Shown here: positions 10,180 to 20,096 of the stretch, piece after piece
How positions within the stretch are numbered: the first letter of the stretch is position 1
Layout of the letters: every line of letters begins with the position of its first letter
Assembly (NCBI RefSeq): GCF_003258515.1
Contig: NZ_QGEH01000001.1
Coordinates: forward strand, 62,001-126,000
Direction: 5' to 3'
Source of the DNA: Marinobacter bohaiensis
Lineage (GTDB): Bacteria; Pseudomonadota; Gammaproteobacteria; Pseudomonadales; Oleiphilaceae
DNA length: 64,000 nucleotides
Position numbers and translations under genes: made by a program
Notes under the pieces: generated by a model
The model's database searches: none
What the model saw: only the letters and a program-made list of their open reading frames with translations
Told to the model about the DNA's origin: nothing

Positions 10180-10194
10180 TTTCGCTATGCGGAA
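10180..10194. promoter_or_regulatory. Candidate IclR operator upstream of dctPQM
   Basis: TTTCGCTATGCGGAA is an interrupted palindrome (TTTCGC-N3-GCGGAA). Near-identical copies occur at 32075, 32237, 32268 and 38416. IclR-family regulators bind palindromes of this size, and one is encoded at 40179-41003. Confidence 0.6.
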
Positions 10195-10273
10195 CTAATG
10201 TCTGCACAACGAATTATTGTTTTCAGAATTTATCACATGCATAGCGGTTTGCAATAGGCGTATCGGGTAACTC

Positions 10274-10302
10274 CCCCGACACGCGTTCAGGGCGAGTCGG
10301 GG
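10274..10302 (-). terminator. Hairpin at the amidase 3' end
   Basis: CCCCGAC (10274-10280) pairs with GTCGGGG (10296-10302), just 3' of the amidase stop on the minus strand. There is no T-run, so it may end transcription weakly or simply stabilise the mRNA. Confidence 0.35.
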
Positions 10303-10308
10303 TGCCGG

Positions 10309-11763
10309 CTATTCCCGAGCCATCGGCAAACCGTCGGGGTGCAGGTGCCTGGCCAGCAGATGGCCGATGCGCAGCAGGTTGCGATCGCCGAAGGCCGGGC
10401 CGATCAATTGCACCGCGAGGGGCAGGCCGCTGTCGGTGAAACCCACCGGCAGACTCAGGGCCGGCAGGCCGGACAGTACCGCCAGGCCGGACCAGACGGT
10501 CACGTCCATATAGGGCTGCGGGCGGCCGTTGATGATGAGGTGGCGATCCAGCGCGGAGGTGTCCTGATCGTGCGGGAAGGGTTGCGTATTGGTGACCGGG
10601 CAGACCAGCACGTCGTAGCGCTCGAAGAAGCGTCGCCAGCGACGTTGCAGCTGCGCCCGTTGCTCGTCCAGGTTCATCCAGTCGGCGTGGGACAGGGTGG
10701 CGCCCCGTGCGAAGCGGGTGCGGTAGTCGGCGGGATCGCCGCTGCCGGCCTGTTCCTTCAGTTTTTCCCGCATCGCCTCGTCAAACCCGCCGCCCATGGT
10801 GGCGGCCAGCAGCGTGTAATAAAGGTCGTGGTTGTCTTTCAGGGACACCTGCTCCGGCCGCGCCTGTTCATCGACCTGGGCGCCCTCGGCGCGCAGCAGG
10901 TCGATCACCGACTGCAAACCAGCCCGCACCTCGGTATCCACCGGGCAGTACAAGTCATCCGGCCAGGCCGCGACAGTCAGGTCGGTCACCTTGTCGCAGT
11001 GGGCTTCCGGGAGGTGGACCTGCCAGCCCGGCGCCTCCATATCGTCCGCGCCCACCAGCAGCGACAGCATCCGGTCGAGATCCTCCAGGTGACGCCCCAT
11101 GGGCCCGGCCACGCCCAGGTCCCGTTTGCGGCACTGGCCCGGCGCTGCCGGTACGTGGCCGCGGGTGGGAATCACGCCGTAGGTGGTCTTGAGCCCGTAA
11201 ACGCCGCAGAACGCCGACGGTGTGCGAATCGAGCCGCCGATGTCGCTGCCCAGTTCCAGGGGGGTGAGTCCGGCCGCCAGCGCCGCTGCGGCGCCGCCCG
11301 ACGAGCCACCCGGGGTGCGGGCCGCGTCCCACGGGTTGTGCGTGGTGCCGTAGAGGCTGTTGAAGGTCTGCAGGTCACCGGCCAGTTCCGGCACGTTGGT
11401 CTTGCCCAGCACGATGGCGCCGGCGTCCAGCAGTCGTTGCACGGCTGGAGCGGTGCGCGGGGAGACGTGATCCCTGAGCTTGCCGTGGCCGGCCGTGGTG
11501 GGCCAGCCCTTGATTTCGAAGGTTTCCTTGATGGTCATGGGCACGCCATGCAGGAGGCCCCAATCTTCGCCGCGTTGGGCGGCGGCATCGGCCGCTTCGG
11601 CCTGGCGCCGGGCGTCGTCGGCGCGCAGCACGACGATGGCGTTGAGGTCGGGGTTATGGCGCTCGATGCGCTGGAGGAAATGGTCGAGGACCTCGACGGC
11701 CGAAAAATCCTGACGGCGGATGCCGTCGGCGAGGGCAAAGCTGCTCATCTGGTGATAATGCAC
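10309..11763 (-). CDS. Amidase (amidase-signature family)
   Basis: About 484 residues, hydrolysing an amide or related C-N bond; the substrate is unknown. The amidase-signature core is clear: the Lys in TIKETFEIKG, then GGSSGGAAAALAAG, and the nucleophile segment GSDIGGSIRTP, giving the Ser-cisSer-Lys triad. Length and fold suit a cytoplasmic enzyme, with no signal peptide. The frame is open far upstream. GTG at 11763 is chosen because AGGA precedes it at suitable spacing; ATG at 11748 (MSSFALADG) is the alternative. It is divergent from the enoyl-CoA hydratase gene and shares its 170-bp promoter region. Family assignment is firm; linkage to the adjacent transporter or CoA pathway is only positional. 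Confidence 0.9.
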   Translation of the reverse strand: MHYHQMSSFALADGIRRQDFSAVEVLDHFLQRIERHNPDLNAIVVLRADDARRQAEAADAAAQRGEDWGLLHGVPMTIKETFEIKGWPTTAGHGKLRDHVSPRTAPAVQRLLDAGAIVLGKTNVPELAGDLQTFNSLYGTTHNPWDAARTPGGSSGGAAAALAAGLTPLELGSDIGGSIRTPSAFCGVYGLKTTYGVIPTRGHVPAAPGQCRKRDLGVAGPMGRHLEDLDRMLSLLVGADDMEAPGWQVHLPEAHCDKVTDLTVAAWPDDLYCPVDTEVRAGLQSVIDLLRAEGAQVDEQARPEQVSLKDNHDLYYTLLAATMGGGFDEAMREKLKEQAGSGDPADYRTRFARGATLSHADWMNLDEQRAQLQRRWRRFFERYDVLVCPVTNTQPFPHDQDTSALDRHLIINGRPQPYMDVTVWSGLAVLSGLPALSLPVGFTDSGLPLAVQLIGPAFGDRNLLRIGHLLARHLHPDGLPMARE

Positions 11764-11913
11764 GATCAGCGGTTCCTGTGTTGTGGGGCGATTCCGCCCG
11801 TTCTTGTTATGCCTCTCCAAAATAGATCCACCGTGGCAAGATAGATTAATCGTGAAAATTGTGAAACAGTGTTTCGCAATACATGCGTAGGCTATGGAAA
11901 AAACAACACGACG

Positions 11914-11925
11914 AACAACAAGAGG
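11914..11925 (+). promoter_or_regulatory. CA-rich leader motif before enoyl-CoA hydratase
   Basis: AACAACAAGAGG sits eight bases before the ATG at 11933 and includes the ribosome binding site. A second AACAAC lies about 15 bases upstream. It matches the Hfq/Crc CA motif seen at other catabolic genes here. Confidence 0.5.
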
Positions 11926-11932
11926 AAACGTC

Positions 11933-12673
11933 ATGATCGAGGTGAATCGCGAGCCCGGCCTCGTCCGGCTGACCATCCGGCGTCCGGAGAAGAAGAACGC
12001 CCTGACTCGCGCCATGTACGACGATTTGTCCACCGCCGTGGACGAGGCGGCCGCCGATCGGAGCGTCCACGCCATCGTGCTGAGCGGTTGCGAGGGCCTG
12101 TTCACCGCCGGCAACGACCTGGACGATTTTCGCGCCCGGGCGGTGGACCCCGATCCCCAGCCGTCGGCGGGGCTGGCCTTCATCGAGCGGCTGATGCACT
12201 GCGATACGCCGGTGATCGCCGCCGTCGAGGGCATCGCCATTGGCATCGGCACCACGCTGCTGTTCCATTGTGACATCGTGGTGGCTGGCCGGTCGGCACG
12301 GTTCCGCACGCCGTTTGTCGATCTGGGCCTGTCGCCGGAGGCCGCGTCCACCGTGATGGGACCGCTGCGCATGGGCTATCGCCGGGCGCTGGACCTGCTG
12401 GTGTTTGGTGACACCCTGGACGGGCAGGCGGCGCTGGACGCCGGCCTGGCCTCGCAGGTGGTCAGCGACGGCGAGGCGGAAACCGTCGCTCTGGAGCGCG
12501 CGCGCAAGCTGGTGAAACAGCCCCGGGACGCGCTGCGGGCCAGCAAACGGCTGATGATGGACCCCTGGCGCGAGCCGGCCAAGGCGGCTCTGGAACGGGA
12601 GCGGGACGTGTTTGCCGAGCGCCTGCGGTCGCCCGAGTGCCAGGCGGTGCTGGCCGGAATGGGGAAGCGGTAG
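11933..12673 (+). CDS. Enoyl-CoA hydratase/isomerase family protein
   Basis: A 246-residue crotonase-fold protein. The oxyanion-hole segments are visible as LFTAGNDLDDF and AVEGIAIGIGTTLLFHCD, and the family proline-rich start region is RRPEKKNALT. Such enzymes hydrate trans-2-enoyl-CoA or shift its double bond. In the second segment the usual GGG is replaced by GIG, and the acidic pair of classical hydratases is not obvious, so it may be an isomerase rather than a hydratase. The ATG at 11933 follows AGAGGA. It is divergent from the amidase gene and followed by a repeat region, so it is probably a single-gene unit. Confidence 0.85.
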   Translation: MIEVNREPGLVRLTIRRPEKKNALTRAMYDDLSTAVDEAAADRSVHAIVLSGCEGLFTAGNDLDDFRARAVDPDPQPSAGLAFIERLMHCDTPVIAAVEGIAIGIGTTLLFHCDIVVAGRSARFRTPFVDLGLSPEAASTVMGPLRMGYRRALDLLVFGDTLDGQAALDAGLASQVVSDGEAETVALERARKLVKQPRDALRASKRLMMDPWREPAKAALERERDVFAERLRSPECQAVLAGMGKR

Positions 12674-12705
12674 GCGCAGCTGCGAACCTGAGGGATTGCC
12701 CGCAA

Positions 12706-12822
12706 TGTAGCGGACGCTTCAGCGTCCGAGCCGCCCTGCGGGCGGCCCAAGGTTGCAGGTTGCGGCGGGGGCTTGACCTCCGGGGCCCTCGCGGACCCTC
12801 CGAAACTGAAGTTTCGGCTACA
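12706..12822. repeat. REP-like palindromic element, tandem copy A
   Basis: Begins TGTAGCGGACGCTTCAG and ends CTGAAGTTTCGGCTACA, so the termini are inverted repeats. An inner GCCGCCC...GGGCGGC stem is present. A second copy of about 117 bp follows after 60 bp with about 90 percent apparent identity by eye. Related elements lie at 28391, 29303, 33896 and 59575-59706. Confidence 0.75.
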
Positions 12823-12882
12823 TTTCTATGGTGCAGCTTCAAGCTGTCGATTGGTCTCTCTGGGCTTGATGGATTCCCGCAA

Positions 12883-12999
12883 CGTAGCGGACGCTTCAGC
12901 TTCCGAGCCGCGCTAGGGGCGGCCCGAGGTGGCAAGTTGCGGCGGGGGCTTGACTTCCGGGGCCCTGGCGGACCCTCCGAAACTGAAGTTTCGGCACCA
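12883..12999. repeat. REP-like palindromic element, tandem copy B
   Basis: A direct repeat of copy A that begins CGTAGCGGACGCTTCAG and ends GAAACTGAAGTTTCGGCACC. The terminal GGCTACA of copy A has changed to GGCACCA here, so the outer stem is shortened. This suggests divergence after duplication. Confidence 0.75.
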
Positions 13000-13041
13000 T
13001 TTTACGGTGCCGCGTTCAGCCCCGGGATTGCGGTACGCTCG

Positions 13042-14634
13042 CTAATCCTTCCAGTACGGCGCCCGCAGTTCCCGCTTTAGCACTTTGCCAATGGTGCTGC
13101 GCGGCAGTTCGTCGCGAAACTCGACGCCCGCCAGGCGCTGGGCCTTGCCCAGCCGTTCGTTGGCCCAGGCCAGCAACGTCTCGTCGGGCACCGTCTCCCC
13201 CTCCTTGCGCACCACCAGCCCCAGCGGTGTCTCGCCCCAGTGCTCGCTGGGAATGCCGATCACCGCCGCATCCGCCACCGCCGGGTGCGTCAGCAATACC
13301 TTTTCCAGATCCACCGCGTAGATGTTGAAGCCGCCGGAGATGATCATGTCCTTGCGCCGGTCGAGGATATAGAGGAAGCCGTCGGCATCCAGCTTGCCCA
13401 TGTCGCCGCTGCGGTAGAAGACCCGGCCGTCGGCATCGGTCCACAGCATGGCGCGGGTCTGCTCCTCGCGGCCGTAGTAGCCGCGCATCATGGCCCCGGC
13501 GCGGCCGACGATCTCGCCGATTTCGCCACGCGGAAGCTCCTGGTCGTCCTCGTCGAGGATCCGCACCTCCGCGCCCTCGGTGGGCTGGCCCACGGAGTCC
13601 CATTTGTCCGGGAACGCGGCGCAGTCGAGGCTGGTGGAAATGCCGCCTTCGGTCAGACCGTACACCTCGCGGATGTTGCCCGGCCAGCGCTGCATGGCCT
13701 CGGCGATCACCTCTGCGCGCAGCGGCGCGCTGGTGGACAGCTTGAGCTGGAAGTGGGACAGGTCGAAGCGGTCGAAGTCCGGTTCCGCCAGGATGCGTTG
13801 GTATTGCACCGGCACCAGCATGGCGTGGGTCACCTTGTGGTGCTCGGCCAGCTCCAGGAAACGGCGGGCGTGGAATTTGGCCATCAGCACCAGGGTGCCG
13901 CCGTGGAACAGGACGGGCAGGGCGGACACCAGCGTGGTGTTGGAGTACAGCGGTGTGGACACCAGATTGACCGCCGTGCCGTTGAGACCGTAGCTGCCCA
14001 TGCGCCGCATCTGCCGGTCGCGGAAACGGTGATCGTGCAGGATGCCCTTGGGCGTGCCGGTGGTGCCGGAGCTGTAGATGATGTTGAACGGGTCGTCCAG
14101 GTCCAGCGTGGCCGGTCGGGCCTGGTCGTCCACCGCGCCCAGCCAGCCGTCCAGGGTCTGGCCGCTGTCGGATGGCGCGTAGTCCAGGCCGATCCGCAGG
14201 TCCGCCTCGACCTTGTCCAGCTGGTCGCGAATGTCATCGTACAACGACGCGTTCTTGTGCGACACGAACAGGAAGCGGGCGTCGCAGTCGTTGACCATCA
14301 GCGCCAGGGTCTCACCGCTGGCCATGCCCGACAACGGCACCATGCAGCCGCCGGCGGTCAGCACGCCCAGATAGAGCATCATGTAATCGGCGCTGTTCTC
14401 CGACAGGCCGGCCACGGTATCGCCTGTGGATAACCCGCACTGGCGCAGCCGATTGGCGATGCGGTTCACGCGGCTCACCAGGTCGGCCCAGCTCACCCGG
14501 CCGGTGTCGTCGATCAGGGCGGTCTTGTCGGGCTGGCGCTCGGCCAGCTGCTGGAGGCGGTGGCCAATGGCTTCGAGATGTTCGCCGTCCACAGCGGGGG
14601 CGTGGACCGGCAGCGTCCGAACGGATTGGGTCAT
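13042..14634 (-). CDS. AMP-forming acyl-CoA synthetase
   Basis: A 530-residue ANL-superfamily ligase that activates a carboxylic acid to its CoA thioester through an acyl-AMP. Motifs in order: YSSGTTGTPKGILHDH (P-loop), VYGLTEGGIS (A5), FYRSGDMGKLDADGFLYILDRRKD (A7-A8 hinge, in two parts), and PRSTIGKVLKREL with the catalytic Lys near the C-terminus. It is divergent from the operon starting at 14839, with a 204-bp shared promoter region. It could therefore supply the CoA ester used by that operon, which has its own ligase at 20097-21761. Chain-length specificity cannot be told. Confidence 0.92.
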   Translation of the reverse strand: MTQSVRTLPVHAPAVDGEHLEAIGHRLQQLAERQPDKTALIDDTGRVSWADLVSRVNRIANRLRQCGLSTGDTVAGLSENSADYMMLYLGVLTAGGCMVPLSGMASGETLALMVNDCDARFLFVSHKNASLYDDIRDQLDKVEADLRIGLDYAPSDSGQTLDGWLGAVDDQARPATLDLDDPFNIIYSSGTTGTPKGILHDHRFRDRQMRRMGSYGLNGTAVNLVSTPLYSNTTLVSALPVLFHGGTLVLMAKFHARRFLELAEHHKVTHAMLVPVQYQRILAEPDFDRFDLSHFQLKLSTSAPLRAEVIAEAMQRWPGNIREVYGLTEGGISTSLDCAAFPDKWDSVGQPTEGAEVRILDEDDQELPRGEIGEIVGRAGAMMRGYYGREEQTRAMLWTDADGRVFYRSGDMGKLDADGFLYILDRRKDMIISGGFNIYAVDLEKVLLTHPAVADAAVIGIPSEHWGETPLGLVVRKEGETVPDETLLAWANERLGKAQRLAGVEFRDELPRSTIGKVLKRELRAPYWKD

Positions 14635-14815
14635 GATTTCACCTAAATGATTTTTGTGTTTTAACTAGTGAAATTAATTTCCGATAATATTGACTCAAAA
14701 CCGGATGCCGTGACAAATTAATCCGAGAGTTCCTATTGGCGGACCCCGACTTCGTGGAACGACAGTGCTTCGGGTTCGGGATAGGCCGCAAGACTCAGCG
14801 AACGACAACTCAGCC

Positions 14816-14830
14816 AACAAGAACAAAAGG
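14816..14830 (+). promoter_or_regulatory. CA-rich leader motif before the 4-hydroxyacid-type operon
   Basis: AACAAGAACAAAAGG runs into the ribosome binding site of the first operon gene (ATG at 14839). It fits the AANAANAA consensus of Hfq/Crc targets. Confidence 0.45.
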
Positions 14831-14838
14831 AGCTGCCG

Positions 14839-15624
14839 ATGATGCGGTTCAGGAAGCGTGTGGCCCTCGTCACCGGTGCCGGTAGTGGCATTGGCCGGGC
14901 GGTGGCCCTGAGGCTGGCCCGGGAAGGGGCCCATCTGGTTCTGGTGGATCAGTCCGAGGCCGGGCTGATGGAAACCGAGGGTGCCCTGCCCGAGGACGCG
15001 GATTACCTGCGCAAGGTCATGGACGTGTCCGACGAGGCGGCCGTGGTCGCCCTGGTGAAAGAGACCGTCAAGCGTTGGGGCCAGATCGACGTGCTCTGCA
15101 ACAACGCCGGGATCGCCGGCAAGCATCCCCCCATCACCGATCAGGACCGCGACGACTGGGATCGGATCCTGGGCGTGAACCTGATCGGCCCCATGCTCTT
15201 TATCAAGCATGTCGCGCCGCACATGCAGTCGCGCCGTCTCGGTAGCATCGTCAACACCGCCTCGGTGGCCGGTATCCGCTCCGGCGCCGGCGGTAACGCC
15301 TACAGCGCCTCCAAGGCCGGCGTAATCAACCTGACCCAGACGGCCGCCTGCGACCTGGGCGGCGACAACGTGCGCGTGAACGCCGTCTGCCCGGGCCTGA
15401 TCGAGACCGGCATGACCCAGCCCATCTTCGACTACGCCCGCGCCAACGAGAAAGCCCACAAGCTGGGCGCGCGCTGCGAGCTGCGCCGCTACGGCAACCC
15501 CGAGGAAATCGCCGCCGCCATCCTGTTCCTGGCCTCCGACGACGCCAGTTACATCACTGGCCAGGCGCTGCCCGTGGACGGCGGCAACACCGCCTCCCTC
15601 AACCTGCCGGGAATGAAAGTCTGA
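14839..15624 (+). CDS. Short-chain dehydrogenase/reductase
   Basis: A 261-residue Rossmann-fold oxidoreductase of the classical SDR type. TGAGSGIG (residues 13-20) binds NAD(P), NNAG is near 90, the catalytic Ser lies in NTASVAG, and the YSASK motif supplies Tyr and Lys. The acidic residue after beta-2 (LVDQ) favours NAD. AAAGGAG precedes the ATG; a second ATG follows immediately. It is first in a seven-gene operon with a thioesterase, ACAD10/11-type dehydrogenase, second SDR, APH-like kinase, SurE and ligase. Its stop overlaps the thioesterase start by one base. It probably oxidises a hydroxyacyl-CoA or hydroxy acid in the pathway, by inference. Confidence 0.92.
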   Translation: MMRFRKRVALVTGAGSGIGRAVALRLAREGAHLVLVDQSEAGLMETEGALPEDADYLRKVMDVSDEAAVVALVKETVKRWGQIDVLCNNAGIAGKHPPITDQDRDDWDRILGVNLIGPMLFIKHVAPHMQSRRLGSIVNTASVAGIRSGAGGNAYSASKAGVINLTQTAACDLGGDNVRVNAVCPGLIETGMTQPIFDYARANEKAHKLGARCELRRYGNPEEIAAAILFLASDDASYITGQALPVDGGNTASLNLPGMKV

Positions 15625-16067
15625 TGTCCGAAACCAAGCAAGACGCCTTTTTCGACAGCCAGGACCTGCCGGGCTTCCACAACGTGCTCGGTTACGAGCA
15701 GGTGTCCTGGGAAGAAGAGCAGGCGGTGATTGCCGTGCGCCTGCAGCCCCATCACCTGAACCTGGCCGGCGTGATCCACGGTGGCGTGCTGACGTCGCTG
15801 CTGGACATTGCCCTGGCCCAGGCCGGCACGTATTGCCCGTTCCCGGGACGGATCCGCAAGGCCATCACCCTGTCGCTGACCACCTCGTTCACCGGTCAGT
15901 GCAGCGGCGGCACCATCACCGTGACCGGCACCCGGCGCGCCGGCGGCACCCGCATTTTCAACAGCACCGGTGAAGTCCGCGACGACCAGGGCAACCTGCT
16001 GGCCATTGGCGAGGGCACCTTTCGCATCCGCTCCGGCAGCGAAGGCCCGGAGGGTGTTCCTCTGTAG
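15624..16067 (+). CDS. PaaI-type hotdog thioesterase
   Basis: A 147-residue single hotdog domain. The signature HGGVLTSLLDIALAQAG holds the HGG turn and the Asp on the long helix that acts in acyl-CoA hydrolysis. It would release free acid and CoA from an acyl-CoA, possibly relieving CoA trapping in the pathway. It is translationally coupled to the upstream SDR (TGATG overlap) and followed after 93 bp by the acyl-CoA dehydrogenase. Substrate is unknown. Confidence 0.88.
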   Translation: MSETKQDAFFDSQDLPGFHNVLGYEQVSWEEEQAVIAVRLQPHHLNLAGVIHGGVLTSLLDIALAQAGTYCPFPGRIRKAITLSLTTSFTGQCSGGTITVTGTRRAGGTRIFNSTGEVRDDQGNLLAIGEGTFRIRSGSEGPEGVPL

Positions 16068-16160
16068 CCGATACGCCCCTTACCGGGCGCGCGTCGGCCC
16101 TGACGCATGCTCCAACAACGATTGTTTCGCTCCAACAAAGACAAGACGAGGCACGACAAC

Positions 16161-17384
<1,224 letters not shown>

Positions 17385-17399
17385 TCCGGAGGCCCGAGC

Positions 17400-18167
17400 A
17401 TGACTAATCCGTTGTTTGATATGACCGGCCGGGTGGCCCTGATCACCGGCTCCACCAAGGGTATCGGCCGTTCCATCGCCGAGGAAATGGCCCGCGCCGG
17501 CGCCAAAGTCGTGATTTCCAGTCGTAAGCCCGACGTGTGCGAGAAAGTCGCCGGCGAACTGACCGAACAGGGCTTCGAGGCCATCGCCATTCCCTGTCAC
17601 GTGGGTCGCAAGGACGACCTGCAGAATCTGGTGGACAAGACCCTGTCCGCCTGGGGCCGCATTGACGTGCTGGTGTGCAACGCCGCCACCAACCCGGTCT
17701 ATGGTCCCACCCAGGAGATGACCGACGACGCCTGGGACAAGATCATGGACACCAACGTCAAGGGCACCTTCTGGTTGACGAAAATGGTGCTGCCGCACAT
17801 GGCCGAGCGTGGCGATGGGCAGGTGATCCTGCTGTCCAGCATCGCCGGCATTCGCGGCAACACGGTGATCGGCACCTACGGCGTGTCCAAGGCGGCGGAA
17901 GCCGCGCTGGCCCGTAACCTGGCGGTGGAGTGGGGGCCTAAGGGCATCCGCGTCAACTCGATTGCCCCGGGACTGGTGCGCACCGATTTTGCCAAGGCGC
18001 TGGTGGAAGACCCGGAGCGCCTCAAGCGGGTGGAAGAGAAAACGCCCCTGCGCCGCATCGGCGAGCCGGTGGACATCGCCGGTCTGGCGGTGTTCCTGGC
18101 CACGCCGGCCAGTGCCTACATCACCGGTCAGGTGATTGTGGCCGACGGCGGCGAAACGGTGGGCTGA
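17400..18167 (+). CDS. Short-chain dehydrogenase/reductase
   Basis: A 255-residue classical SDR. TGSTKGIG binds the dinucleotide, NAAT lies near residue 98, the catalytic Ser is in LLSSIAG, and YGVSK gives Tyr and Lys. It lies between the ACAD10/11-type dehydrogenase (15 bp upstream) and the APH-like kinase (1 bp downstream). This order matches operons for 4-hydroxyacid catabolism, in which an SDR oxidises the resulting 3-hydroxyacyl-CoA to 3-ketoacyl-CoA, as proposed for LvaD. The reaction is inferred from context; the fold is certain. Confidence 0.92.
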   Translation: MTNPLFDMTGRVALITGSTKGIGRSIAEEMARAGAKVVISSRKPDVCEKVAGELTEQGFEAIAIPCHVGRKDDLQNLVDKTLSAWGRIDVLVCNAATNPVYGPTQEMTDDAWDKIMDTNVKGTFWLTKMVLPHMAERGDGQVILLSSIAGIRGNTVIGTYGVSKAAEAALARNLAVEWGPKGIRVNSIAPGLVRTDFAKALVEDPERLKRVEEKTPLRRIGEPVDIAGLAVFLATPASAYITGQVIVADGGETVG

Positions 18168-18168
18168 T

Positions 18169-19260
18169 ATGAACATGGCCGCTGTCGCAAACCTCGACCC
18201 GGAGCTGGTGGACGTCCTCGACGCCCACCGCTTCGATGAACCGTCACTCAAGCGCTGGCTGCAGACCGCCATGCCCGACATCGGCGACCGTCTGGACGTC
18301 AAGCAGTTCCAGGGTGGGCAGTCCAACCCCACCTTCCTGCTGGATACCGACAGCGGTCGCTACGTGCTGCGCAAGAAGCCGCCGGGCAAGACCCTGCCGT
18401 CGGCCCACATGGTGGAGCGCGAGTACAAGGTGATCCGGGCGCTGTCGGACCACACCGATGTGCCGGTGCCCCGGGCCCGCGTGCTGTGTGAGGACCCGGA
18501 CATCATCGGCACGCCCTTTTACGTCATGGACTTCATGCCCGGCCGGGTGGTCAGCCATCCGGCGCTGCGGGCGCTGGATCGCGACGAGCGCCGGCCGGTG
18601 CACGAGGCGGCGATGGATTCGTTGGCCCAGTTGCACGCCGTGGACGTGAACGCGATCGGCCTGGGCGACTACGGTCGGCCGGAAGGCTACGTGGCCCGGC
18701 AGGTGGCGCGCTGGAGCAAGCAGTACGAGGCCGCCAAGACCGACGACATGCCGGCCATGGACAAGCTCATGGCCTGGCTGCCGGATCACCTGCCGCAGCA
18801 CGACGAATGTGCCATCGCCCACGGCGACTACCGGCTGGGCAACCTGATGCTGGCGCCGGATCGGCCCGGTGTCATTGCCATCCTCGACTGGGAGTTGTCC
18901 ACGCTGGGCCATCCGCTGGCGGATCTCGCCTATTATTGCCTGCCGTATCACCTGCCCATGGACCTGGAAGGGTCGCGCGGCATCGTGGGTGAGGATCTCG
19001 AAGCGCTGAACATTCCGGACGAACGGGAGATCGTCGAGCGCTACTGCCGCCAGTCCGGGCGTTCCGGTATCGAGGACTGGCATGTGTTCCTGGCGTTCTC
19101 CCTGTTCCGGCTGGCGTCCATCGTGCAGGGGGTCTATGCCCGGGCCCTGCAGGGCAATGCCAGCAACGCCGATGCGCTGCAGGTGGGCAAGCGGGCCAGC
19201 ATGCTGGCCGACGCCGGCTGGCGCATCGCCCAGAACGGGGCGAAGGGAGCATCGGTATGA
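18169..19260 (+). CDS. APH-like kinase, ACAD10/11 N-domain type
   Basis: A 363-residue aminoglycoside-phosphotransferase-fold kinase. LRKKPPGKTLPSAH near 75 includes the ATP-binding Lys region, AHGDYRLGNL carries the catalytic Asp and the metal-binding Asn, and ILDWELSTLGHP the second metal-binding Asp. In mammals this domain is fused to ACAD11; in Pseudomonas the separate LvaA phosphorylates the 4-hydroxyl of 4-hydroxyacyl-CoA. Co-operonic placement with the matching dehydrogenase strongly suggests that reaction rather than antibiotic modification. The ATG at 18169 is two bases past the SDR stop; a second ATG lies at 18175. Its end overlaps the SurE start by ATGA. Confidence 0.9.
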   Translation: MNMAAVANLDPELVDVLDAHRFDEPSLKRWLQTAMPDIGDRLDVKQFQGGQSNPTFLLDTDSGRYVLRKKPPGKTLPSAHMVEREYKVIRALSDHTDVPVPRARVLCEDPDIIGTPFYVMDFMPGRVVSHPALRALDRDERRPVHEAAMDSLAQLHAVDVNAIGLGDYGRPEGYVARQVARWSKQYEAAKTDDMPAMDKLMAWLPDHLPQHDECAIAHGDYRLGNLMLAPDRPGVIAILDWELSTLGHPLADLAYYCLPYHLPMDLEGSRGIVGEDLEALNIPDEREIVERYCRQSGRSGIEDWHVFLAFSLFRLASIVQGVYARALQGNASNADALQVGKRASMLADAGWRIAQNGAKGASV

Positions 19261-20048
19261 GCCATCCCGGTGTGAATGAACGGATCGTTCGCCGCATCCT
19301 GATTACCAACGACGATGGCATCAACGCCCCCGGTCTGGCCGTGCTGGAACGCATCGCCGCCCGGCTGGCGGAAGAGGTCTGGGTGGTGGCGCCGGAGCAT
19401 GATCGCAGCGGGGCGGGGCAGAGCATTTCCCTGCATACGCCGTTGCGGGTGTATCCCCAGGACGACAGCGGTCGCCGCTTCGCTGTCTCGGGGACTCCGG
19501 CTGACTGCGTGCTGTTCGCCCTGGCCGAATGGTTTGGCGAAACCCCGCCGGACCTGGTGCTGTCCGGGGTCAACTGCGGCGCCAACATCAGCGATTCGGT
19601 GCAGTATTCGGGCACCGTCGGTGCGGTACTCTCGGCCGAGCACATGGGCGTTCCGGCCATGGCGCTGAGCCAGGCGTTCCTCAACCGCGACGGCATCGAC
19701 TGGTCGCCGGTGGCGGAACTGGGCGAGCGGGTCATCCGTGCCCTGTGGGCACCGGACGAGCAGCCGCAGCCGTGCTGGAACATCAACTTCCCGGCGTGTG
19801 CCGCGAGCGACGTCCGCGAAATCCGCTGGGCGCGCGAGTCCAGCGGCTCCATCCAGCGCACGCGCCTGCTGGCCGGCCAGGACGGCCGCAGCCTGCCGTA
19901 CTGGTGGCTCAGCTTCGAGCGCAGTTCCCAGCACATCATTGCGCCGGATATGGACGTGACCGTTTTGCGTGACCGGGCGATTGCCGTCACGCCCCTGCGC
20001 AGCCAGGCGCCCCTGCCGGGGCGGCAGGCTGTGCTGTCGATCGAATAA
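19257..20048 (+). CDS. surE: SurE-family 5'/3'-nucleotidase (acid phosphatase)
   Basis: A 263-residue metal-dependent phosphatase. The SurE signatures are plain: ILITNDDGINAPGL at the N-terminus (metal-binding Asp pair), a Ser in DRSGAGQSIS, SGVNCGANISDSVQYSGTVGA and VPAMALS. SurE usually dephosphorylates nucleoside monophosphates and normally sits beside pcm, nlpD and rpoS. Here it lies in a CoA-catabolic operon, coupled by ATGA to the APH-like kinase and 48 bp before an acyl-CoA ligase. A second, housekeeping surE elsewhere would be expected. In this position it could dephosphorylate a pathway intermediate or the free phosphorylated acid; that is speculation. Confidence 0.9.
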   Translation: MSHPGVNERIVRRILITNDDGINAPGLAVLERIAARLAEEVWVVAPEHDRSGAGQSISLHTPLRVYPQDDSGRRFAVSGTPADCVLFALAEWFGETPPDLVLSGVNCGANISDSVQYSGTVGAVLSAEHMGVPAMALSQAFLNRDGIDWSPVAELGERVIRALWAPDEQPQPCWNINFPACAASDVREIRWARESSGSIQRTRLLAGQDGRSLPYWWLSFERSSQHIIAPDMDVTVLRDRAIAVTPLRSQAPLPGRQAVLSIE

Positions 20049-20096
20049 TTCCAAGACGACGTGGCCGGCTTGCCGGCCGGCATGGGAGAACAAGAG

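Larger units (their letters stand above)
12674..13041. other. Intergenic region filled by two REP-like elements
   Basis: This gap between the hydratase (+) and ligase (-) 3' ends is almost entirely made of the two repeat copies at 12706-12822 and 12883-12999 plus a 60-bp spacer. No gene was seen. Folded stems here could end transcription from both sides. Confidence 0.7.

Noticed and set aside
18169-19260. Aminoglycoside resistance gene
   Set aside because: The fold is APH-like, but its motifs and operon are those of the ACAD10/11-associated kinase, so antibiotic modification is unlikely.
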